Shown: positions 45,015 to 53,832 of the stretch, piece by piece
Layout: each line of letters begins with the position of its first letter
Numbering within the stretch: position 1 is the first letter of the stretch
Assembly: GCA_002898555.1 (NCBI GenBank)
Contig: BEHR01000026.1
Coordinates: forward strand, 1 to 53,832
Length of the DNA stretch: 53,832 bases
Source of the DNA: a bacterium HR15
Lineage (GTDB): Bacteria; Armatimonadota; Fimbriimonadia; Fimbriimonadales; GBS-DC
Direction: 5' to 3'
Translations under genes and position numbers: made by a program
Notes under the pieces: model-generated
The model's database searches: none
Seen by the model: only the letters and a program-made list of their open reading frames with translations
Told to the model about the DNA's origin: nothing

Positions 45015-45944
45015 TCACGGGTTGCCCAGGTCGGAGGGCGGTTTCATCTTGCCGAAGGAGCCGGCCAGCGCAATCACTGTGAGCAGATAGGGCAGCATCA
45101 GCAGCAGGTCGGTCGGCAGTTGAACACCGAACAGAGGCTGACCCTGCAAGCGCATCTGCAACGCCTCAAAGAAGCCGAAGCCGAACGCCGCGGCAGCTGC
45201 ACCCAACGGATGCCACCGCCCGAAAATCAGCGCCGCCAGCGCAATAAAGCCCCGTCCTGCACTCATGTTCTCGCGGAACTGATCCGCTGAAGCCAGCGTC
45301 AGGAACGCGCCCGCTATCCCCGCCAACACACCCGACAACAGCACGCCCACATACCGCACCCTTTTGACGGGCACGCCCATCGTGCGTGCCTTGACCGCAT
45401 CGTTGCCCACCGCATAGACGCGCAGCCCCCAGCGTGTCTGGTTCAACACCCAGAACAGCGCGAAAGGCAAGACCACTGCAAAAAGCACCAGCCAGGTCTG
45501 GTCCTTTAGCAGCGCGCCCAGAATCGGCACCCGCACCAGCCAGTCCGCTTGAAATGGCGTGAAGCCACGCACCACCGAGGAAAGCCCCCGCTCCTCGCGC
45601 GGCAGGATCAGCTGTCGAAACAGATAGGTGGACAGCCCCAGAGCCAACAGATTAATCGCCACGCCACTGACCACATGGTCGGTGCGGAACTCCTGCGTGG
45701 CGACGGCGTGCAGCAGCGCAAAGAGCAATCCGATGAGGATGGCGCAACCCAGTCCGACCCATGGGGAACCCGTAAGGAGCGCGCCGTAAGCACCGGCAAA
45801 CGCGCCCATGAGGATCTTGCCCTCCAACCCGATGTTAATGACGCCTGTGCGCTCGCTCATCAGCCCGCCTAACGCTGCCAGAATCAATGGGGTCGCCTGA
45901 CGCAGCGCCGTGTTGATCAGCTGCAGATCGAACACCTCACCCAT
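45015..45944 (-). CDS. ABC transporter permease, nucleoside/BMP type (second subunit)
   Basis: 309 aa. Opening LINTALRQATPLILAALGGL and SERTGVINIGLEGKILMGA are the signature of YufQ/NupQ-like permeases; also TDHVVSGVAINLLALG and GRGFIALAALIFGRWHP. Eight or so membrane helices. Works with the permease 3 bp upstream to import nucleosides or related sugars. The ATPase and the lipoprotein binding protein usually encoded with it are not in this window. Confidence 0.9.
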   Translation of the reverse strand: MGEVFDLQLINTALRQATPLILAALGGLMSERTGVINIGLEGKILMGAFAGAYGALLTGSPWVGLGCAILIGLLFALLHAVATQEFRTDHVVSGVAINLLALGLSTYLFRQLILPREERGLSSVVRGFTPFQADWLVRVPILGALLKDQTWLVLFAVVLPFALFWVLNQTRWGLRVYAVGNDAVKARTMGVPVKRVRYVGVLLSGVLAGIAGAFLTLASADQFRENMSAGRGFIALAALIFGRWHPLGAAAAAFGFGFFEALQMRLQGQPLFGVQLPTDLLLMLPYLLTVIALAGSFGKMKPPSDLGNP

Positions 45945-45947
45945 CGG

Positions 45948-47015
45948 TCAGCCCTCCAGTCGTCCGCGACGCAAGCGCAGCGCCGCCACATAGAGAATCA
46001 GCACCGCCTGCACAATCATGGCAATCTCCTTGGGTGCGCCCGTCACCACATGCAGGTTATACGCCCCATTGCGCAGTGCGCCCAGGGCAAATGCCGTGAG
46101 GGTCGTCCAAGCGGGATGGTTCGCGCCCATCAGGGCGACCGCGATGCCGTCGAAACCGTACTCGCTGGGGAAGCCCTCGAAAAAGCGATATTGGGAGCCA
46201 CACACCTCTATCGCACCTGCCAGCCCTGCCAGCGCACCCGCCAACAGCATCGCCTCGAGGATGCGCCGCCGGGTCGGGATGCCAGCGGCGTCGGCAGCGT
46301 CGCGATTGGCGCCTGTAGCGCGCGTTTCATAACCCCACACAGTGCGGTAGAGTATCGCCCAGAGCAGCATGGCGATCACGACGGTCAGCACGATGCCCCA
46401 GCTGGTGGCGATGAAGTTGCCCAGAGGTGGTAGCTGCGCGCTTGCACGCACAGGAGCGGTCTGGGGCGCAGCCCCTGCTGGATCCTTCAGATATTCTACC
46501 ACCAGCCAGTGGGTGAGATAAAGCGCGATATAGTTGAACATTATCGTCGTGATGACCTCGTGGGCGCCGCGCCAGACTTTGAGCAATGCAGGCACAAGCG
46601 CCCAGAGCGCGCCTGCGAATGCGCCTGCAAGGAGCGTGAGCGGCAGGTGCAAGCTTGAGGGAATACCCTGCTGAACACCGAGCCATGCGGCAATGAGTGC
46701 GCCCATCAGCAGCTGCCCCGCTGCACCGATATTGAACAGCCCCGCCTGCAAAGCCAGCCCGACCGACAGCCCGGTGAGCAGCAGCAGGGTCATGTCGTGC
46801 AGCACACCATCCCACGCATCGAGCGGGGTCATCTGCTCGCTGGGCGGAAAGCCAATCGCGCCCTGTAAGAGGATCCGATAGCTTGCACCGATCGGCTGCC
46901 CCGCCAGCGCAATCAACAAAGTGAGCGTGCCAAACAGCACGCCCGCGCCCATCAGCGCGTTCAACAGCCGTTGCATCCAGGTACGGGATGACGGGTTCAG
47001 GCGGAATGTCTTCAT
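45948..47015 (-). CDS. ABC transporter permease, nucleoside/BMP type (first subunit)
   Basis: 355 aa. Contains LFNIGAAGQLLMGALIAAWLG, HEVITTIMFNYIALYLTHWL and GANRDAADAAGIPTRR, as in YufP/NupP-like permeases. About nine helices. Placed between the HD hydrolase (3 bp) and the second permease (3 bp), so it belongs to the aminotransferase operon. Confidence 0.9.
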   Translation of the reverse strand: MKTFRLNPSSRTWMQRLLNALMGAGVLFGTLTLLIALAGQPIGASYRILLQGAIGFPPSEQMTPLDAWDGVLHDMTLLLLTGLSVGLALQAGLFNIGAAGQLLMGALIAAWLGVQQGIPSSLHLPLTLLAGAFAGALWALVPALLKVWRGAHEVITTIMFNYIALYLTHWLVVEYLKDPAGAAPQTAPVRASAQLPPLGNFIATSWGIVLTVVIAMLLWAILYRTVWGYETRATGANRDAADAAGIPTRRRILEAMLLAGALAGLAGAIEVCGSQYRFFEGFPSEYGFDGIAVALMGANHPAWTTLTAFALGALRNGAYNLHVVTGAPKEIAMIVQAVLILYVAALRLRRGRLEG

Positions 47016-47018
47016 AGT

Positions 47019-47624
47019 CTATTTGGGAGGTGGGTTGTGCATCCCTGCTCCACCTGCTTGAGCAGGGAGGCTGTTCAGCCCCAGCTGGCTTGCGATGGGT
47101 TTCAGCGCGTTGATCACATGCTGCACATGCTCTTCGAAAGACAAACTTAGTTCCTCTGCGCCGCGCAGCAAGTCGTCTCGATTGACCCCGCGTGCAAAGG
47201 CTTTGTCCTTCATCTTTTTCAGCACGGCACGCACATCTACCTCATCTAACGAACGGTTCGGGCGCACCAGGGCAACGGCGATGACGAAGCCGCTGATCTC
47301 ATCGCATGCGAAAATGGCATGCTCCATGCGACTCAGGCGCGTGATGCCCGTATGATCCGCGTGTGCGCCCACTGCGCGGACGATCTCTTCTGGCACGCCT
47401 CGCGCCCGCAGGTATTCCATCGCACGGAACGGATGCTCCTTTAGCGAGGGATAGCGTTCATAGTCCATATCGTGCAGCAGTCCTACGACGCCCCAGAGTT
47501 CCTCATCCTCGCCGAACAGCCGCGCGTAGTAGCGCATACATGCTTCAACTGCCAGTGCATGGCGTCGCAAGTTCTCCGATTGCGTCCACTCACATAGTAT
47601 CTGCCAGGCTTCCTCTCTGCTCAT
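47019..47624 (-). CDS. HD-domain hydrolase
   Basis: 201 aa, SD GGAGTG 7 nt before the ATG. Metal-binding HD pattern: RRHALAVEACM, GLLHDMDYERYP (HD), HADHTGI and later CDEISGF. Members hydrolyse nucleotides or phosphate esters. Next to nucleoside permeases, a nucleotide-salvage or 5'-nucleotidase role is plausible but unproven. The C-terminal Gly/Pro tail is low complexity. Confidence 0.85.
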   Translation of the reverse strand: MSREEAWQILCEWTQSENLRRHALAVEACMRYYARLFGEDEELWGVVGLLHDMDYERYPSLKEHPFRAMEYLRARGVPEEIVRAVGAHADHTGITRLSRMEHAIFACDEISGFVIAVALVRPNRSLDEVDVRAVLKKMKDKAFARGVNRDDLLRGAEELSLSFEEHVQHVINALKPIASQLGLNSLPAQAGGAGMHNPPPK

Positions 47625-47630
47625 GGTTGT

Positions 47631-48827
47631 TCACTCCTTCAGTTCGCTAATCGCATTGCCGATGCGCTCGATGCCTGCACGGATGACCTCCTCGGAGACG
47701 GCATAAGAGAGGCGGATATAGCCCGATGCGCAGAACGCTTCGCCGGGCACGACAGCGACCCGCGCCTCTTCAAGCATGTACTCGGCGAGGTCGGCGGCGG
47801 TGTTCAACATACGCTCGCCCGCACGGCGCGGCAACAGACCCTGTACATTTGCGAAGACATAGAACGCGCCGCGCGGCACAAAGCAACGGACGCCCGGCAA
47901 GCTGCATAGCCCCTCCACCATCATTTGCCGACGCGCCGCGAAAATCTGGCGCACCTGCTCCAGATAGCCGATATGCCCTTCACGCAAGGCATAGAGCGCG
48001 GCGTATTGTGCAATGGTACAGGGGTTCGAGGTCATCTGATCTTGCAAGCATGCCACCGCACGGGCGACTTCGGGCGGCGCACCCAGATAGCCGATACGCC
48101 AGCCCGTCATCGCGTAGCTCTTGGAAACGCCGTTCACCGTGATAGTTTGCGCAAACACCTCCTTGCCCAGCGCGCCGATGCTTTCGTGGACATGTCCATC
48201 GTAGACCAGCACCTCATAAATCTCGTCCGCGATAATCCAGAGGTTATGCGAAAGGGCAAGCGAGGCAATCTCTTTTAGCGTCTGGCGGGGATAGACCGTG
48301 CCTGTCGGGTTGTGTGGCGAGTTGAGAATGATGGCTTTGGTGCGCGAGGTGACAGCAACGCGCAACTGCTCGTAAGTGGGCAGGAAATCGGTGCTTTCAT
48401 CGGTCGGCACAAGCACGGGCACTCCGCCAGTGAGCCTCACCTGCTCCGGATAAGAGACCCAGCAGGGCGTCGGGATGAGCACCTCATCGCCCGGGTCCAG
48501 AATTGCCATCAGTGCGCTGAAAAGGGCGTGCTTCGCGCCGCAGGTGACCACAATCTGGTCGGGTGAATAGTGCAGGCGATTGTCACGGCGGAACTTTTCA
48601 CTAATCGCCTCGCGCAGGGGCATGATGCCTGCGGAGGGAGTGTACTTGGTGTAGCCCGCGTGAATCGCCTCCAGCCCGCCCGCTTTGGCGAAGTCGGGCG
48701 TGTCCATATCGGGTTCACCGGCGGTGAATGCCAATACATCGATGCCCTGTCGCCGCAACTCCTGCGCACGCGCTGTTAAGGCAAGCGTGGGCGATGGCTG
48801 CACATTTCGCACTCGTTCCGATAGCAC
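47631..48827 (-). CDS. PLP-dependent aminotransferase (aspartate aminotransferase, class I)
   Basis: 398 aa from the GTG at 48827, which has GGAGGCG 8 nt upstream; the frame runs on to 48932 but the first residues there are encoded by a palindromic repeat. Motifs: FTAGEPDMDTP, CGAKHALFSAL, NSPHNPTGTVYP, ADEIYE, and the PLP Lys in TVNGVSKSYAMTGWRIGYLG. Transfers amino groups between aspartate/other amino acids and 2-oxoglutarate. Head of the operon with HD hydrolase and permeases. Confidence 0.93.
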   Translation of the reverse strand: MLSERVRNVQPSPTLALTARAQELRRQGIDVLAFTAGEPDMDTPDFAKAGGLEAIHAGYTKYTPSAGIMPLREAISEKFRRDNRLHYSPDQIVVTCGAKHALFSALMAILDPGDEVLIPTPCWVSYPEQVRLTGGVPVLVPTDESTDFLPTYEQLRVAVTSRTKAIILNSPHNPTGTVYPRQTLKEIASLALSHNLWIIADEIYEVLVYDGHVHESIGALGKEVFAQTITVNGVSKSYAMTGWRIGYLGAPPEVARAVACLQDQMTSNPCTIAQYAALYALREGHIGYLEQVRQIFAARRQMMVEGLCSLPGVRCFVPRGAFYVFANVQGLLPRRAGERMLNTAADLAEYMLEEARVAVVPGEAFCASGYIRLSYAVSEEVIRAGIERIGNAISELKE

Positions 48828-48879
48828 TCTGTCCGCGCCTCCAACTGGACTCGATTTTACCTTGAGTCCCCCTCTACCT

Positions 48880-48930
48880 GAAATTTTTTCTCTGACCCAG
48901 CTTCGCTGAGTACCCCAGAGAAAAAATTTC
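48880..48930. repeat. Palindromic repeat, single level (copy 4)
   Basis: Perfect 15-bp arms GAAATTTTTTCTCTG (48880-48894) and complement (48916-48930) around the loop ACCCAGCTTCGCTGAGTACCC. This is the uninterrupted form of the outer level of copies 1 and 5. It lies between the TPR-like gene and the aminotransferase. Confidence 0.9.
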
Positions 48931-48938
48931 ACCTGAAA

Positions 48939-49775
48939 TTAGTGCCCAAGTCTGCCCAATACGGGGTCGCTGGGGAAACGGGTCAGCCCCTGCTGTGCCC
49001 AGCGACGCGCTTCTTGGAGGCGTCCCGCGCGCTTTTTTAGAATCGCCAGCCATCGGTAGGCGTTCAGCAGTCCGTCGCGTTCAAATGGGTTTTGGGGCAT
49101 CCAATCGCTGCCGTTCGCTATCGCATGGCGAAAGTAGCGTTCCGCCTGCGCATGGTCGCCTTGATAGACCAGTGCGTAGCGTCCCAGCTCGGTGAAGAGG
49201 GCGATACTGCGGGGATTGTTGCGCGCACCCTCTTTTAGAAAATCGATGGCTTGGGGCAGATGCTTTTTGTTCTCAAACAACAGCATTTGTGCCCCGACAA
49301 GATACCCTGGTACAAAGGTCGGGTCCACCCAGGTCATAAATCGGTACAAGGGCAGCACCTCGCGCACAGGGCGATGAAAATGGTGGCGCACATCGAAAAA
49401 GGGCTTCACTTGCCGCTCGATCTCACCCCAGAATCGGCGCGGATCGCGTTCCCTTTCGGGAATCACACTGGTTTCATTCTCGTGGTGCGCTATTTCATCC
49501 GCGCTGGACGCCTCCCGGGCGGTGCGCTCGCGTTTTTCGCGTTCCGTCATTGGGCGGAGCAGCACACCACCATGAGTGTACTCATCCGTCTTTGCCCACA
49601 GATAGCCCGCCAAACTGGAGCGCAGCTCGCCCATCACGGAGACCATCGCCTGCCGGTCGTAAAGGGTGATGGCATTGAGCGTTTCAGCACGCTCCGTTAG
49701 CACAGGCATCGCCAAGCGGATGGCAACGCCTCCTATCAGCCCCATGAAGATGACCAGCAATCCTGCCCCTCGCAT
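48939..49775 (-). CDS. TPR-like membrane-anchored protein linked to an ABC exporter
   Basis: 278 aa from the ATG at 49775. N-terminal helix GLLVIFMGLIGGVAIRLAM, then a His-containing region (HHENETS, VRHHFHRPVREVLPL) and tetratricopeptide-like helices (AQAERYFRHAIANG, LNAYRWLAILKKRAGRLQEA). It is 4 bp after the ABC permease stop and so is the third gene of the exporter operon. SD is weak, and the longer frame overlaps the permease. Function unknown. Confidence 0.72.
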   Translation of the reverse strand: MRGAGLLVIFMGLIGGVAIRLAMPVLTERAETLNAITLYDRQAMVSVMGELRSSLAGYLWAKTDEYTHGGVLLRPMTEREKRERTAREASSADEIAHHENETSVIPERERDPRRFWGEIERQVKPFFDVRHHFHRPVREVLPLYRFMTWVDPTFVPGYLVGAQMLLFENKKHLPQAIDFLKEGARNNPRSIALFTELGRYALVYQGDHAQAERYFRHAIANGSDWMPQNPFERDGLLNAYRWLAILKKRAGRLQEARRWAQQGLTRFPSDPVLGRLGH

Positions 49776-49779
49776 AGGC

Positions 49780-50562
49780 TTATCCGAGTACCTGCTTACA
49801 GAAGCGCAGCCAGCCCAGCAACAAATAGAGACCGCCACTGGTCAGCGCGTAGAGTCCCATCGCGCTTAGTACCCACCATGGCACAAGCGACCAGTCATAC
49901 ACCACCTTCTGACCCATATCGAACAGGTCGTAATGGGGCAGAACGCCATAGAGCAGGTTGAGCCAGAGCGCGCTTACCCCATGCTCCCAATGCGCCATCA
50001 GCAGCAGCCGCCCGAACAGCCCCGACCCAAACGCCAGAATCAGGCTGAGGGTCATGTTGGCGGACGGCGTGAGATAAACCGAGAGCGCAACCACCAGCGC
50101 ACAGAGCCAACCGATGCCCATCAGCTTCAGAAGCAGATACTGACCGAAGATGGGTTTTAGCGGGATACCAAGTAGCAGCAACAGGGCATAAGCCGTGCCT
50201 GCAAGGATCAAGAAACTGACACTCGCCGTGACAAACGCGGTGAGCCATTTGCCAAGCAGTAGCTGCCCGCGTGTGATAGGGCGCGCCAGCAAAGGGTAAA
50301 TGGTGCGTCGTTGCACCTCGTCGGGTAGCTGACGCGCAGCGATTAGCACGGTCAGCACAGTGCTCAACACTCCAATCGCCAGAAAGGTCACATCCTTCAC
50401 GAAAATCTCCAGACCACTCACCCCAAATATGCGGAACGCAGATGCCCCCAACACCATCAAGATGGTCAGAATCAGCACCACATAGAGGTCTTTGCGCCGC
50501 ACTGTCTCAAGCAGTCCCGCCGTTGTTAGTGAGCGACACACCTGCCATGTGGGAACCCTCAT
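49780..50562 (-). CDS. ABC-2 type transporter permease
   Basis: 260 aa from the ATG at 50562, which has GGAGGTGG 4 nt upstream and overlaps the ATPase stop (ATGA). Six membrane helices (VVLILTILMVLGASAF; VTFLAIGVLSTVLTVLIA; LTAFVTASVSFLILAGTAYAL; LMGIGWLCALVVALSVYL; and two more), with PLLARPITRGQLLLGKW, a phrase typical of NatB/YhaP-type permeases. Substrate unknown. Confidence 0.88.
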   Translation of the reverse strand: MRVPTWQVCRSLTTAGLLETVRRKDLYVVLILTILMVLGASAFRIFGVSGLEIFVKDVTFLAIGVLSTVLTVLIAARQLPDEVQRRTIYPLLARPITRGQLLLGKWLTAFVTASVSFLILAGTAYALLLLLGIPLKPIFGQYLLLKLMGIGWLCALVVALSVYLTPSANMTLSLILAFGSGLFGRLLLMAHWEHGVSALWLNLLYGVLPHYDLFDMGQKVVYDWSLVPWWVLSAMGLYALTSGGLYLLLGWLRFCKQVLG

Positions 50563-51317
50563 GCCGCCACCTCCTGCGTTAGTGCGTCGATGCCCTGCTG
50601 CACCGTGCAAATGAAGTAATCTTCCAACGACTCAAAACGGGAGCTTATCTCATTTAGGGAATGCTCGGCGATCAATCGTCCACGATGAATGATCAAGATG
50701 CGGTCGCACAGGCTCGCCACTTCGCCCAGCTCATGTGAGGAGAAGAAGATGGTCGTGCCGCGCTCGCGCTGTGTCTTGAGCAGGTCGCGCAACTCGCGCC
50801 TGCCGACAGGATCCAGCCCCGATGAGACCTCGTCCAAGATAAGCAAGCGTGGGGCGCCCAGCAGTGCTTGGGCGATACTTAGTCGCTGCAGCATGCCCTT
50901 GGACAGGTGGCGATTGAGTGTATGCATCTTGTGGGCGATGCCGACCGCCTCCAACAACGCTTCGACTTGGGCGCGCAGGGTGCGCCCACGCAACCCCTGC
51001 AGCTCCCCATACAGACGCATTGTCTCGTAAGGAGTCAGGTAGGGCGAATAGAGCGCGGTTTCGGGCAAGAATCCGACCAGGTGGCGGGCGTGTGCATCGC
51101 CCGAAGCTCGCCCGAACAGGCGCGCTTCGCCTGCGGTCGGCGGCTGGAATCCCATGAGCACCTTAATGGTGGAGCTTTTGCCCGCGCCATTCATCCCCAG
51201 AAAGCCCACAATTTCGCCCTCGCGCACGCTAAACGAGAGCCGATCCACCGCGCGCACGGGCGGACGAAACGGCTGACGATATTCCACCACCAGCTCGCGC
51301 ACCTCAATCGCCAGCAT
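50559..51317 (-). CDS. ABC transporter ATP-binding protein (exporter type)
   Basis: 252 aa. Walker A GMNGAGKSS, signature LSKGMLQRLS (variant of LSGGQ as in CcmA/NatA-like exporters), Walker B RLLILDEVSSGLDP and switch SHEL. Pairs with the permease that overlaps its end. GATAAT at 51332-51327 lies 9 nt from the start with no clear SD, again fitting a leaderless start. It diverges from the copper ATPase across a 200-bp palindrome. Confidence 0.92.
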   Translation of the reverse strand: MLAIEVRELVVEYRQPFRPPVRAVDRLSFSVREGEIVGFLGMNGAGKSSTIKVLMGFQPPTAGEARLFGRASGDAHARHLVGFLPETALYSPYLTPYETMRLYGELQGLRGRTLRAQVEALLEAVGIAHKMHTLNRHLSKGMLQRLSIAQALLGAPRLLILDEVSSGLDPVGRRELRDLLKTQRERGTTIFFSSHELGEVASLCDRILIIHRGRLIAEHSLNEISSRFESLEDYFICTVQQGIDALTQEVAA

Positions 51318-51340
51318 CAGCGCATGATTATCGGCAGATG

Positions 51341-51540
51341 GAATTTTTTCTCTGACCCCGCTGCGCTCAAAATTTTCTTCTCCGACCCAGACGGCAAAAT
51401 TTTCTTTTCCGACCCAGCAGCAAAATTTTTTCTCTGACCCAGACGGGTACCCCAGAGAAAAAATTTTGGGGTACCCCGGAAAAGAAAATTTTGGCTACCC
51501 CGAAGAAGAAAATTTTGGGTATCCCAGAGAAAAAAATTTC
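51341..51540. repeat. Four-level nested palindrome (copy 5)
   Basis: Arms, outer to inner: AATTTTTTCTCTG (51342-51354) with 51525-51538; CAAAATTTTCTTCTCCG (51368-51384) with 51501-51517; CAAAATTTTCTTTTCCG (51395-51411) with 51477-51493; CAAAATTTTTTCTCTG (51421-51436) with 51451-51466. Each left arm is followed by GACCC... and each right arm is preceded by GGGTACCCC or a variant. The two inner levels (51395-51493) equal copy 2 in reverse. It occupies the divergent spacer between the ABC ATPase and the copper ATPase. Confidence 0.95.
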
Positions 51541-51577
51541 AGATGGCGAAAACCCATGCATGGGGTACACTCATTCT

Positions 51578-53710
<2,133 letters not shown>

Positions 53711-53740
53711 GATACCTCTCGGCATTTCCGAACGGACTGG

Positions 53741-53832
53741 TTGATTCTGGCAGGTTTGGCTGAGGGGCGGTGTCAGGAGGCGATTGCGCAGGAGTTAGGG
53801 AGAACGCAGTCGGCGGTAAGCCAGCGTTTGCG
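53741..53832 (+). CDS. 5' part (or fragment) of a helix-turn-helix protein, cut by the window end
   Basis: After the copA stop, the same frame runs open to the window edge and reads RTDWLILAGLAEGRCQEAIA, then QELGRTQSAVSQRL, a good helix-turn-helix of the SatD/sigma-region-4 kind. There is no ATG or GTG; the first start-like codon is the TTG at 53741, which would lie at the beginning of the HTH, so an N-terminally broken gene is possible. It is 30 bp after copA and could be read through. Confidence 0.4.
   Translation, partial: MILAGLAEGRCQEAIAQELGRTQSAVSQRL

Noticed and set aside
51491-51577. N-terminal extension of the copper ATPase
   Set aside because: Encoded by the palindromic repeat (KKKILGIPEKK); a -10-like box and the HMA domain start support 51578.

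Overview
The window comes from a moderately GC-rich, Gram-negative-type (diderm) bacterium, most likely an Armatimonadota (Fimbriimonadales/Chthonomonas-like) or a close relative. The evidence is the mix of type IV pilin-like proteins ending in an H-x9-DG motif, a PEP-CTERM surface protein, dockerin-type DxNxDG tails, LptB, a GH57 glucan-branching enzyme and many dispersed palindromic repeats. The assignment is an inference; no rRNA or other phylogenetic marker beyond housekeeping proteins was available. No tRNA, rRNA, CRISPR array or complete transposon was found.

Layout. 1-1.5 kb: the 3' part of a gene with an extreme 42/21-bp heptad repeat and a PD-(D/E)XK nuclease tail. 1.5-6.4 kb (minus): an operon-like row of NlpC/P60 enzyme, propeller-like secreted protein, ECF sigma factor and aroA; upstream lies a broken copy of the sigma factor's 3' end. 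6.4-7.7 kb: thioredoxin-like protein and dapF. 7.8-10.6 kb (minus): a small DUF2946-like membrane protein, two related His-containing surface proteins (one dockerin, one PEP-CTERM) and a pilin-like protein. 10.8-14.7 kb: homocysteine methyltransferase/MTHFR diverging from groES-groL. 14.8-16.3 kb (minus): a membrane protein and a second dockerin protein. 16.3-19.6 kb: ANTAR response regulator, sugar isomerase, SurA-like PPIase. 19.7-22.3 kb (minus): hemW, a repeat-packed spacer, a 51-aa Cys-tailed protein and a DUF2726-like protein. 22.4-28.7 kb: PilB-type ATPase, a protein with twelve GxDxY repeats, another pilin-like protein and a DUF58 protein. 28.6-38.1 kb: TrkA-like, lptB, GH57, recG, an AddB-like nuclease and prfA. 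38.3-42.2 kb: an operon of pseudopilin, two minor-pilin-like proteins, a large PilX-like protein and a small membrane protein. 42.2-45 kb: an orphan terminase-like ATPase/nuclease, a palindromic repeat, a consensus promoter and an AT-rich propeller-like gene related to the one at 3.4-4.6 kb. 45-51.3 kb (minus): aminotransferase, HD hydrolase and two nucleoside-type ABC permeases, then an ABC exporter with a TPR protein. 51.3-53.8 kb: a 200-bp four-level nested palindrome, a copper P-type ATPase and the edge of an HTH gene.

Two threads run through the window. First, a family of AAAATTTT-cored palindromes appears at five places in states that look like successive insertions of one hairpin into the loop of another; one copy supplies the C-terminus of PrfA and another lies in the divergent promoter region of the copper ATPase. 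Second, many first-of-operon genes (metF-like, hemW, lptB, recG, prfA, copA and others) have a TANNNT -10-like hexamer only 6-15 nt before the start codon and no clear Shine-Dalgarno, whereas internal genes have strong AGGAGG sites. This suggests common leaderless transcription.
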